DNA from: Acidobacteriaceae bacterium
Lineage (GTDB): Bacteria > Acidobacteriota > Terriglobia > Terriglobales > Acidobacteriaceae
DNA length: 6,761 bases
Reading direction: 5' to 3'
Assembly: GCA_027307295.1 (NCBI GenBank)
Contig: DAHUXF010000160.1
Coordinates: 1 to 6,761 of the forward strand
A model generated the notes under the pieces. The model worked only from the letters and a program-made list of their open reading frames with translations, did no database searches and had not been told where the DNA came from. Positions 1-6,242 of the stretch are shown piece after piece (position 1 is the first letter of the stretch; each line of letters begins with the position of its first letter). A program made the translations under genes and the position numbers.

Positions 1-43
1 CAACCATGGTGACCGGAATTACCGGCCTGTATAAGGGGAGCGG

Positions 44-421
44 ATGTACGAAGTAACGGTCGAAGACTCATTTGCCGCGGGACATTACCTGCGCGAGTAC
101 AAAGGAAAATGCGAAAATCCGCACGGACACAACTACAAGGTGCGTGTCACACTGCAAGGGGCCGTGCTGGACAAAGCAGGGTTATTGCTCGACTTTAAGG
201 ACCTCAAAGAGGTCATGAAAAACGTAATTGACCGTCTGGACCATCAGATGCTCAATGACATTACGCCTTTTACAGAGCTGAACCCCTCGGCGGAGAACCT
301 GGCCAAATATTTCTACGATCAGGCGAATGGACGATTAAAGGCCGTTTCCAATGGACGCGTTTCAGTCAAGGATGTCACCATCTGGGAGACGGACACCACT
401 ACGGCCCGGTATACCGAATAA
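44..421 (+). CDS. queD: 6-carboxy-5,6,7,8-tetrahydropterin synthase (QueD)
   Basis: This cytoplasmic enzyme of the PTPS/QueD family converts 7,8-dihydroneopterin triphosphate to 6-carboxytetrahydropterin, the second step from GTP to queuosine. The 125-residue length fits the family. The zinc ligands are visible as H14, H27 and H29. The QueD-type C-x3-H-G-H motif runs from C23 to H29, with C23 as the expected catalytic cysteine. D66-H67 supply the rest of the catalytic triad, and E115 (in WETDT) is the expected pterin-anchoring glutamate. The CxxxHGH spacing and the following queE and queC favour QueD over a biopterin-type PTPS. The ATG at 44 follows a purine-rich AAGGGGAG at 33-40. The gene ends 45 bases before the preferred queE start, so the two are probably cotranscribed. 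Identity is secure; only enzymatic specificity is inferred. Confidence 0.96.
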   Translation: MYEVTVEDSFAAGHYLREYKGKCENPHGHNYKVRVTLQGAVLDKAGLLLDFKDLKEVMKNVIDRLDHQMLNDITPFTELNPSAENLAKYFYDQANGRLKAVSNGRVSVKDVTIWETDTTTARYTE

Positions 422-466
422 CGAAATTTGTGGCCCGGTCGAGATCAGTTGGGCTTCTCCGAAAAC

Positions 467-1147
467 ATGCAGATCATAGAAATTTACCGTTCGATTCAGG
501 GAGAGTCGTCCTTTGCCGGCATTCCTTGCATCTTTGTGCGCCTGGCCGCCTGCAACCTGCGCTGCACATGGTGTGATAGCGAATATACGTTCGCCGGTGG
601 CAGAAAGATGGCCGCCAATGAGATTGAAAAAGAAGTAGCGGCGTTGGCGCCCGGCGGACTCGTTGAAATCACCGGTGGAGAGCCCATGCTGCAGGAGCGC
701 GAGCTTGTGCCGCTGATGGAGCGGCTATTGGCTCTCGGCTATACGTTGTTATTGGAGACCAGCGGTGAGCGCGCACTGGAAAAAGTTCCCGCGGCCGTAC
801 ACAAGATTGTTGATGTAAAGTGCCCTGGCTCAGGCGAGGGCGGAACGTTCCGGCTGAGTAATCTGGATACGCTGAGCCCGCGCGATGAGATCAAATTTGT
901 CCTTGCGGATCGTGTGGACTATGAGTTTGCGCGAGACTTCACGCGTGAGCACAGTCTGGACCAGAAAGTTGCGGGGGTTTTATTTTCTCCGGCTTTCCGC
1001 AAAACTCCGGGCCGGGAACGTGACAGTTCGAATTGCCTGCTTGATCCGCGCATACTGGCGGAGTGGATTTTACAAGACGGTCTGAACGTCCGGCTGGGAT
1101 TGCAGATTCATAAGTTCATATGGGAGCCGGCAACCAAGGGCGTGTGA
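467..1147 (+). CDS. queE: 7-carboxy-7-deazaguanine synthase, radical SAM (QueE)
   Basis: This radical SAM enzyme rearranges 6-carboxytetrahydropterin into 7-carboxy-7-deazaguanine, the ring contraction step of queuosine synthesis. From the ATG at 467 the protein is 226 residues, normal for QueE. It opens with the family signature IYRSIQGES (residues 6-14). The 4Fe-4S ligands are C29, C33 and C36 in CNLRCTWC, followed by D37. The SAM-binding GGEP is at 70-73, preceded by EIT. A DVKCPGSG block typical of QueE lies at 116-123. The frame extends upstream to a TTG at 428, adding 13 residues unlike the family N-terminus, so 467 is preferred. Neither start has a clear Shine-Dalgarno, which may mean coupling to queD translation. 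It sits between queD and queC, the expected pathway neighbours. Confidence 0.95.
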   Translation: MQIIEIYRSIQGESSFAGIPCIFVRLAACNLRCTWCDSEYTFAGGRKMAANEIEKEVAALAPGGLVEITGGEPMLQERELVPLMERLLALGYTLLLETSGERALEKVPAAVHKIVDVKCPGSGEGGTFRLSNLDTLSPRDEIKFVLADRVDYEFARDFTREHSLDQKVAGVLFSPAFRKTPGRERDSSNCLLDPRILAEWILQDGLNVRLGLQIHKFIWEPATKGV

Positions 1148-1273
1148 TATGGCGGAGGGACGCAACACCGCTTCGGGGCGCAAGTTCTGCGATAATTATG
1201 AGCAAAGCAGGGCAGCTATGCAGGCTTTCCGGCCATCAGAAAACAATAGCATTCCAGACATCAGAGGCACTTT
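1148..1273 (+). other. queE-queC intergenic region, no gene seen
   Basis: This 126-base gap carries no convincing gene, terminator or riboswitch. A short hairpin (CGCA-AGTTC-TGCG) lies around 1180-1192, next to GATAAT (1191-1196), but no matching -35 box is found about 17 bases before it. The ribosome site of queC is at the 3' end. Confidence 0.5.
1263..1267 (+). promoter_or_regulatory. Ribosome binding site deciding the GTG start of queC
   Basis: AGAGG lies six bases before the GTG at 1274. It supports a non-ATG start, since an upstream in-frame stop (TAG, 1247-1249) leaves no other start that keeps the PP-loop. Confidence 0.7.
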
Positions 1274-1972
1274 GTGAGTGGCAACAAACTACGGTCGGTG
1301 GTGTTGTTAAGTGGTGGGATGGACTCTTGCGTCTGTGCTGCGCTGGCGGCCCGCGATAGTGAAACAGCGGCGCTCCATGTGAGCTATGGCCAGCGGACGC
1401 AGCAACGTGAACTGCAAGCCTTTGCGGGCATTTGTGACCGACTGGGGATCAGCCAGCGGATGGTAATCAGGAATGAGGCGTTAAGTATGATCGGCGGTTC
1501 AGCACTCACGGACCCAAGCATTGCCGTGCCTGAGGCTGAAGGGACAATCGGGGCCAAAGTGCCGGTGACCTATGTGCCATTTCGCAATGCGCACTTTCTG
1601 GCGGCAGCAGTGAGCTGGGCTGAGGTGCTGGGGGCAACGCAGATTTATATTGGCGCGGTGGAGCAGGACAGCTCGGGTTATCCTGATTGCCGGCCTGCAT
1701 ATTACCGGGCTTTCAATGCAGTGATTCAGGCAGGCACGCGCGAGGGCAACATTGAGATTGTTACTCCGCTGATCAGCCTGAGCAAGGCTGAGATCGTAAA
1801 GCTGGGGCTGGAGCTGAAAGCGCCTTTTGAGTTGACCTGGTCATGCTACAGCCGTGAAGATAAGGCGTGTGGAGTTTGCGAGAGTTGCGTGCTGCGCCAG
1901 CGCGCTTTTAGTGCGGCGCATGCCGCCGATCCGGTCCCTTCGCTGGCCCCGCTGGCGGGACAGGAGATTTAA
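1274..1972 (+). CDS. queC: 7-cyano-7-deazaguanine (preQ0) synthase (QueC)
   Basis: QueC is a cytoplasmic ATP-dependent enzyme that turns 7-carboxy-7-deazaguanine and ammonia into preQ0. The 232 residues match the usual length. The N-terminal PP-loop ATP-pyrophosphatase motif SGGMDS is at residues 13-18. The C-terminal zinc site is complete, with C191, C199, C202 and C205 (C-x7-C-x2-C-x2-C). The start is a GTG at 1274: an in-frame TAG at 1247 blocks any longer start, the next ATG (1319) would cut the PP-loop, and AGAGG at 1263-1267 is well placed. It lies 126 bases after queE, more than a tight operon gap, but no terminator separates them. The first exported TPR gene begins 31 bases after its stop. 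Confidence 0.96.
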   Translation: MSGNKLRSVVLLSGGMDSCVCAALAARDSETAALHVSYGQRTQQRELQAFAGICDRLGISQRMVIRNEALSMIGGSALTDPSIAVPEAEGTIGAKVPVTYVPFRNAHFLAAAVSWAEVLGATQIYIGAVEQDSSGYPDCRPAYYRAFNAVIQAGTREGNIEIVTPLISLSKAEIVKLGLELKAPFELTWSCYSREDKACGVCESCVLRQRAFSAAHAADPVPSLAPLAGQEI

Positions 1973-1987
1973 GATTCAAGTACAAGC

Positions 1988-1993
1988 CGGAGG
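1988..1993 (+). promoter_or_regulatory. Ribosome binding site of the first exported TPR gene
   Basis: CGGAGG sits ten bases before the ATG at 2004. It selects this start over the 50-codon longer open frame beginning at 1854, which lies mostly inside queC. Confidence 0.75.
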
Positions 1994-2003
1994 CTCAATA
2001 CAA

Positions 2004-3080
2004 ATGAAGAGACGAATGATGTATGTCACGATGGCTGCGCTGCTGTCTATGTTGGGCGCCGGCGCAGCATGGACACAGGCTACCGCTGGTAAGGTACAAG
2101 GAACCATCACCAACGGTGGAAAACCGGTGGCTGACTTCCAGGTTGTTTTAACCAACCTGAGCAATGGCAAGACTTACAAAATGAAGACCGACAAGAATGG
2201 GCAGTTCAATGGAGTCGGCATCATATTCGGCGACTACCAGGAGGAGATTGAAACTCCAGCAGGTGAAAAGGTCTACAAACAAAAAGTGCAGGTGCTCGGC
2301 ACCGGCGGCGCGGTGGATGATCTTTCCGCTGACGTAGGCACTCCAGGGAAATCCACCATCAGCAAAGAAGAGATGGACAAGCTGAAGGCGGAGCGGGAAA
2401 AAGGGCTGAATCTGAATGCGCTGATAACGCAATACAATGCAGCTCAGGCAGTCAAGGACTGGCAAAAGGCAGCCGACCTTTTGAAGCAAATGATCGCCGT
2501 GGAACCAGCCCGGTGGGAATATCAAAAGGCGCTGGGCGATATGCAATTGAACCTGGGACAATATCAAGAGGCGGTTGACGCTTATGAAAAAGTAATCCCG
2601 CTGGCCCAGAACGCCACCAAAAATGATCCCAAGGCCGATCCTGCCAAAGCCAAGCTTGCTCTGGCGCAGATTTACACCAATGAAGGCAATGCCTATCTCA
2701 AGCTGAAGAAGAACCCTGAAGCGATTGCCGCATATAACAAAGCAGCGGAGCTGGACCCGAATCCAGGGACCGCATATTTCAACATTTGCGCTACGCAATA
2801 TAACTCCGGCAACACAGAGGGCGCAATGGCCGCCTGTGACAAGGCCATCGCCGCTGACCCCAGTAAGGCCGATGCTTACTACATCAAAGGGTCATTGCTG
2901 CTGGCCTCAAGCACGGCGGAGAAAGATGGCAAGATCAAAGCCGCTCCCGGTACTGCCGAAGCCCTGAACAAATATCTTGAACTTGCCCCTGAGGGAGCAC
3001 ACGCGAACGATGTTAAGCAGATGCTGGCCTATATTGGGTCCAAGGTAGAGACCACGTACAAGCAGCCCAAGAAGAAATAG
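2004..3080 (+). CDS. Exported CnaB-like/TPR protein, paralogue 1
   Basis: This is a 358-residue protein of unknown role, predicted to be exported. Residues 1-26 form a Sec signal peptide: basic KRR, a hydrophobic core at about 7-22, and likely cleavage after WTQA (A26). Residues about 29-100 resemble a carboxypeptidase-regulatory/CnaB-like beta sandwich (VQGTITNGGKPV, then a K-T-D-K-N-G-Q-F turn). A charged helical stretch at 120-135 leads into TPR-like helices at about 138-202 and 220-300, including the canonical repeat ending AAELDPNPG. The only cysteines are C262 and C278. The tail KQPKKK is absent from its neighbour. The ATG at 2004 was chosen for its ribosome site and signal peptide. It starts 31 bases after queC and ends at a strong terminator, so cotranscription with the queuosine genes is possible. 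Such proteins are common in Acidobacteria. A role in envelope assembly or protein-protein contact is only a guess. Confidence 0.88.
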   Translation: MKRRMMYVTMAALLSMLGAGAAWTQATAGKVQGTITNGGKPVADFQVVLTNLSNGKTYKMKTDKNGQFNGVGIIFGDYQEEIETPAGEKVYKQKVQVLGTGGAVDDLSADVGTPGKSTISKEEMDKLKAEREKGLNLNALITQYNAAQAVKDWQKAADLLKQMIAVEPARWEYQKALGDMQLNLGQYQEAVDAYEKVIPLAQNATKNDPKADPAKAKLALAQIYTNEGNAYLKLKKNPEAIAAYNKAAELDPNPGTAYFNICATQYNSGNTEGAMAACDKAIAADPSKADAYYIKGSLLLASSTAEKDGKIKAAPGTAEALNKYLELAPEGAHANDVKQMLAYIGSKVETTYKQPKKK

Positions 3081-3104
3081 TTTTCTGCCGCAAAGACCTG
3101 ATTC

Positions 3105-3132
3105 AAGGGCGGATTGACTCCCGCCCTTTTTT
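3105..3132 (+). terminator. Intrinsic terminator after the first TPR gene
   Basis: An 8-bp perfect stem pairs AAGGGCGG (3105-3112) with CCGCCCTT (3121-3128) around an 8-base loop, followed by a run of T up to 3132. It begins 24 bases after the stop codon. It would end a unit containing the first TPR gene, possibly beginning at or before queD, and separates it from the second TPR gene. Confidence 0.88.
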
Positions 3133-3195
3133 AGTGGGAAGCAACCAGCAGGACAGCTAAAGCAAAAACATCGAGTGAATGAAAACAAATGAAAC

Positions 3196-3202
3196 TGGAG
3201 GG
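3196..3202 (+). promoter_or_regulatory. Ribosome binding site of the second exported TPR gene
   Basis: TGGAGGG lies ten bases before the ATG at 3213. The upstream in-frame ATG at 3189 overlaps this region and would put eight polar residues ahead of the signal peptide, so 3213 is preferred. The motif and spacing match those of the first TPR gene. Confidence 0.75.
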
Positions 3203-3212
3203 CAGCACCACG

Positions 3213-4199
3213 ATGAAAAAGACTTCAAATTTTCTTGCGCTAGTTGTTCTGTGGGCCGTTGGTGCATTGCCGGCATGGGCGCAGGCGGTGGGAGCATCGG
3301 TTGAAGGCAAGGTCACGCAGGAAGGCCAGCCCCTGGCCGGTGCGCAGTTGGTGCTCACCAATGCGGACACCGGCAGAGCGTACAAGACCAAGTCCAATAA
3401 AAGCGGCGAGTTTCTGCTGGTTGGTGTTGCTTACGGACAATATCAGGTTGACGTAGTCAATGATAAGGGCGAGAAGCTCTTCTCGCAGAAAACCACGGTT
3501 GGCACCGGTGACACTTCCGTCTCCAACGTGTTGACGATTGATGTTCCTAAAGGGGGCGCGCCGGCTGATAACAGCTTTGGCCTTGCATCCTCGGGCACTC
3601 CTCCACCCAAGCTTACAAAAGAGCAACTGGCCAAAATCAAGGCTGATAATGAAAAAATTGCCGGTTTGAATTCGCTCATCTCAGAGGCGCAGGCTGCCAG
3701 GCAATCCCAGGACTGGCCTAAAGCTGAAAACGCGCTGAAGCAGTTGATTGCAGCCGCCCCCGAAACCACTCGCTGGGATTTCTATTACGCATTGGGCGAT
3801 GCGCAAAACAAATCTGGTAAATATCAGGACGCAGTCCAGACTTTTGACAAAGGCATTCAGGTGGCCCAATCTCTGGCCTCAGGGCAGGCGCCGGTAGACT
3901 CAAAAAATCCAAATTCGTCTCCGGCAGCGGCAAAATCCGCTGCGGGACGGATGCTGACCGCACAGGCAAACGCTTACATGAAATTGAACAAAGAGGTGGA
4001 AGCGGTGGCATCGCTCAAGAAGGCGGCTGAGTTGGACCCAGGCTCCGCGCTGACGCAATATAATCTCTGCGGCGCAGGATTTGCAGCCAATAAATTTGCC
4101 GATGCCAAGCCAGCCTGCGACAAATATCTTCAACTGGAGCCTGCCGGGGCCCACGCAGAAGAGGTGAAGGCCTTCCTGGCGCAGATGGGATCAAAATAA
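3213..4199 (+). CDS. Exported CnaB-like/TPR protein, paralogue 2
   Basis: This is a 328-residue paralogue of the preceding gene product. Its signal peptide has basic KK, a hydrophobic core at 7-20 and likely cleavage after PAWA (A23). A CnaB/carboxypeptidase-regulatory-like domain spans about 28-97, sharing the pattern G-x-P-x-A-x-x-x-V-L-T-N with its neighbour. A proline- and glycine-rich linker covers about 112-132, and TPR-like helices lie at about 152-218 and 245-305, including LKKAAELDPGSA. The Ala/Ser/Pro-rich stretch at 219-245 between them is longer than in paralogue 1. Its only cysteines, C286 and C302, match the pair in paralogue 1. It lacks a 43-residue block found there, so ACDK (301-304) runs straight into YLQLEP. 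It is flanked by a terminator on each side, so it is probably transcribed alone from an unrecognised promoter within 3133-3195. Its function is unknown. Confidence 0.88.
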   Translation: MKKTSNFLALVVLWAVGALPAWAQAVGASVEGKVTQEGQPLAGAQLVLTNADTGRAYKTKSNKSGEFLLVGVAYGQYQVDVVNDKGEKLFSQKTTVGTGDTSVSNVLTIDVPKGGAPADNSFGLASSGTPPPKLTKEQLAKIKADNEKIAGLNSLISEAQAARQSQDWPKAENALKQLIAAAPETTRWDFYYALGDAQNKSGKYQDAVQTFDKGIQVAQSLASGQAPVDSKNPNSSPAAAKSAAGRMLTAQANAYMKLNKEVEAVASLKKAAELDPGSALTQYNLCGAGFAANKFADAKPACDKYLQLEPAGAHAEEVKAFLAQMGSK

Positions 4200-4223
4200 G
4201 CTGTTACGGGAAAGCTCGAAAAC

Positions 4224-4260
4224 AAAAGAGCAGCCATCAGAGCTGCTCTTTTCTCTTTTC
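4224..4260 (+). terminator. Strong intrinsic terminator after the second TPR gene
   Basis: An 11-bp perfect stem pairs AAAAGAGCAGC (4224-4234) with GCTGCTCTTTT (4242-4252) around a 7-base loop CATCAGA, followed by a T-rich tail TTCTCTTTTC. It starts 24 bases after the stop. The A-run before the stem means it could also act in the opposite direction, but no minus-strand gene was recognised to need it. Confidence 0.92.
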
Positions 4261-4275
4261 ACCGTAAAATGGCCA

Positions 4276-4281
4276 AGAGGA
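4276..4281 (+). promoter_or_regulatory. Ribosome binding site of the GNAT gene
   Basis: AGAGGA stands six bases before the ATG at 4288. It follows directly on the tail of the preceding terminator. Confidence 0.65.
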
Positions 4282-4287
4282 AATGTT

Positions 4288-4839
4288 ATGCCGGAACAAT
4301 TCCGGATACGAGTGGCAACCGCCGGGGACATTCCGGCGCTGCGTGAATTGATTGATCTTTCCGTGCGCGGGCTGCAATCCACTGACTACACCCCGGAGCA
4401 AATTGACAGCGCGCTCCGTACCGTCTTTGGCGTGGATAGCCAGTTGATTTCCGATGGAACGCATCTGGTTGCGGAAACAACGGTCCATGCATCGCCTGTC
4501 ATCGTTGGTTGTGGCGGCTGGAGCAAGCGCAAGACACTGTATGGCGGCGACAGGTGGAAAGACCGGCAGAATGATTTTCTTGATCCCCATCACGATGCCG
4601 CTAAAATACGCTCTTTCTTCATTCATCCAGACTGGGCGCGCCGCGGGGTGGGCAGCATGATTCTGGATGCCTGTGAAGCGGCCGCCCGTGCCGCAGGGTT
4701 TACGCGGTTTGAGATGGGGGCTACGCTCACCGGAGTCAAACTCTTCCGCGAACGCGGTTACGCAGCTCTGGAACGGATCGACCTTCCCCTTGAGCACGGC
4801 CTCTTTCTGCCGGTGGTCCGAATGTCAAAACAGGTCTGA
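4288..4839 (+). CDS. GNAT-family N-acetyltransferase
   Basis: This 183-residue protein has the Gcn5-related N-acetyltransferase fold and should transfer an acetyl group from acetyl-CoA to an amine. The substrate cannot be read from the sequence. The N-terminal IRVATAGDIPALREL (residues 7-21) is the usual first strand and helix. Motif A is IRSFFIHPDWARRGVGSMIL, with the pyrophosphate-binding loop R118-R-G-V-G-S123. The first position of the usual Q/R-x-x-G-x-G/A motif is Ala (A117), a variant seen in many WARRGxG members. A C-terminal GVKLFRERGY block is typical of motif B. The insert at about 86-105 (KRKTLYGGDRWKDRQNDF) is charged and may shape the substrate site. The gene is bounded upstream by a terminator. 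The following acyl-CoA dehydrogenase starts 133 bases on, so an operon link is uncertain. Confidence 0.9.
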   Translation: MPEQFRIRVATAGDIPALRELIDLSVRGLQSTDYTPEQIDSALRTVFGVDSQLISDGTHLVAETTVHASPVIVGCGGWSKRKTLYGGDRWKDRQNDFLDPHHDAAKIRSFFIHPDWARRGVGSMILDACEAAARAAGFTRFEMGATLTGVKLFRERGYAALERIDLPLEHGLFLPVVRMSKQV

Positions 4840-4962
4840 TCGCGAAGGGACGAAACTTTTTTTAAAGTCGAGCGCAAATCTGGCCGGACGTTGTACACTT
4901 GTGTGCCGAAAATGAATGGCCGTTCAGTGCTGCCCGCGGGCCCCTTGCTTGAACGCCAAACC

Positions 4963-4968
4963 TGGAGA
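4963..4968 (+). promoter_or_regulatory. Ribosome binding site deciding the acyl-CoA dehydrogenase start
   Basis: TGGAGA lies four bases before the ATG at 4973. The frame is open further upstream to 4916, but those 19 extra codons encode a Cys/Pro-rich stretch unlike the family N-terminus, so 4973 is preferred. Confidence 0.65.
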
Positions 4969-4972
4969 ATCC

Positions 4973-6160
4973 ATGGACCTCAATCTAAATCCGGAAGAAA
5001 TCAAGTTCCGCGATGAATTACGTGGCTGGCTGACGGCGAATGTTCCCAAAGACTGGGATGAGCGCCGGGAAGAGTCGCTTGAGTCGCGCTTTGAGTACCT
5101 GAAGAAGTGGCAACGCAAATTATATGAAGGCGGCTGGGCAGGAATCTCATGGCCTAAGGAATACGGCGGTCGCGGAGCCAGCCTGATGGAGCAGGTGATC
5201 TTTTGGCAGGAGATGGCCCTGGCGTCCGCTCCTCCGCTGGCCAACGTTTTGGGGCTGGGCATTATTGGCCCAACCATCATTGCCTTTGGCACTGAAGAGC
5301 AAAAGAAACGCTATCTGGCCAAAATTTTGAGCGCTGAAGAAATCTGGTGCCAGGGTTTCTCTGAGCCGGATGCCGGCTCCGATCTTGCCAATGTGCGCTG
5401 TGAAGCGCGGCTGGATGGCGACCATTATGTGGTGAATGGACAAAAAGTGTGGAACAGTTATGGCTGGGCCGCCCACTGGTGCGAACTGGTTGTACGCACT
5501 GATCCCAATGTTCCCAAGCATAAAGGCCTTACGGTATTGCTGGTGGATATGAAAACCCCCGGCGTTGAAGTTCGTCCGCTGCGGCAGATGACGGGTGAAA
5601 CCGAGTTCAACGAACTTTTTTTCCACGATGTGCGCGTTCCGGCAGCGAATGTTGTTGGCAAAGTGAATGAAGGCTGGGGCGTGGCCATGGGTACGCTCAT
5701 GCATGAACGCGGCACGTTCGGTGCAGGATTGCAGATTTCCTACCGCCGCAACATGGAACGGCTGATTGATCTGGCCAAAACCATGCAGCGCAACGGGCGG
5801 CCAGCGGCGGAAGATCCCATCATCCGGCAAAAGCTGGCGCAGTGTTATGCCGAAATTGAGATCATGCGCTGCAACCAGATGCGCGCTTTCAGCCGCATCA
5901 ATGCCACAGGAGTGCCAGGGCCAGAGGGGTCTATCCAGAAAATTTTCTGGAGTGAGCTGAACCAGCGCTTCCAGCAGATTGCCCAGGAATTGCTTGGTCC
6001 GTACGGACAGCTTGAAGCCGGAGACGACCACGCAATCGACAACGGCATGTGGACTTATGGCTACCTGCGCGCCCGGGGCAACACGATTGAAGCGGGAACG
6101 TCAGAGATCCAGCGGAACATCATTGGGCACTTTGTTCTGGGATTGCCGAAGAGCTATTAA
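4973..6160 (+). CDS. Acyl-CoA dehydrogenase, FAD- and Glu-containing subunit
   Basis: This 395-residue protein has the full acyl-CoA dehydrogenase fold and should catalyse FAD-dependent alpha,beta-dehydrogenation of an acyl-CoA, passing electrons to ETF. The N-terminal helical domain is about 6-118 and includes WPKEYGGRG. The middle beta domain has GFSEPDAGSD at 128-137, the family's FAD/substrate signature, and W160 in the following QKVW. The C-terminal helical domain is about 228-390. The base position used by medium-chain enzymes (Glu in YEGT) is Ala here (A374, in IEAGTSEIQR). E245 in LMHERG aligns with the helix-G Glu of isovaleryl-CoA dehydrogenase and is the likely base. A second dehydrogenase gene follows 82 bases downstream. 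The substrate is unknown; branched, aromatic or steroid-like acyl chains are all possible. Confidence 0.93.
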   Translation: MDLNLNPEEIKFRDELRGWLTANVPKDWDERREESLESRFEYLKKWQRKLYEGGWAGISWPKEYGGRGASLMEQVIFWQEMALASAPPLANVLGLGIIGPTIIAFGTEEQKKRYLAKILSAEEIWCQGFSEPDAGSDLANVRCEARLDGDHYVVNGQKVWNSYGWAAHWCELVVRTDPNVPKHKGLTVLLVDMKTPGVEVRPLRQMTGETEFNELFFHDVRVPAANVVGKVNEGWGVAMGTLMHERGTFGAGLQISYRRNMERLIDLAKTMQRNGRPAAEDPIIRQKLAQCYAEIEIMRCNQMRAFSRINATGVPGPEGSIQKIFWSELNQRFQQIAQELLGPYGQLEAGDDHAIDNGMWTYGYLRARGNTIEAGTSEIQRNIIGHFVLGLPKSY

Positions 6161-6229
6161 GCGCAGTCCGGCTGTTGGTCTGTGAGCTGTCCACCAGAGC
6201 AAAATGAAAGCGATATTTCAGGGACATTG

Positions 6230-6236
6230 AGAGAGG
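6230..6236 (+). promoter_or_regulatory. Ribosome binding site of the second acyl-CoA dehydrogenase
   Basis: AGAGAGG lies six bases before the ATG at 6243 and supports that start for the gene running off the window. Confidence 0.65.
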
Positions 6237-6242
6237 CCTTAT

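Noticed and set aside
1120..1359. Small open frame spanning the queE-queC gap
   Set aside because: It overlaps the ends of both genes in another frame, shows no domain, and the queC GTG with its ribosome site accounts for the region.
1832..1861. TTGACC inside queC as a -35 for the TPR gene
   Set aside because: The best -10 candidate, GAAGAT at 1856-1861, matches only three of six positions, and the bases encode the conserved QueC zinc region.
1854..2003. N-terminal extension of the first TPR gene back into queC
   Set aside because: It lies mostly inside queC in another frame, is Arg/Cys-rich, and would bury the signal peptide. The ATG at 2004 has a good ribosome site.
2148..2798. Long minus-strand open frame opposite the first TPR gene
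   Set aside because: It is a shadow of a strongly supported coding region, with no recognisable domain or ribosome site. The signal peptide and TPRs on the + strand explain the bases.
4265..4270. TAAAAT as a -10 box for the GNAT gene
   Set aside because: No -35-like hexamer occurs at the proper distance, which falls inside the terminator stem.
4855..4868. T-run with ACTTT/AAAGT hairpin after the GNAT gene as a terminator
   Set aside because: The stem is only five A/T-rich pairs and the T-run lies in the loop, not after the stem, so it does not look like an intrinsic terminator.
4891..4919. Promoter upstream of the acyl-CoA dehydrogenase (TTGTAC or TACACT boxes)
   Set aside because: TTGTAC has no fitting -10 at 16-18 bases, and TACACT has no fitting -35. 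The match is too weak to report.
5147..6031. 294-codon minus-strand open frame opposite the acyl-CoA dehydrogenase
   Set aside because: It is antisense to a clear family member with intact motifs and shows no family-like motifs of its own.
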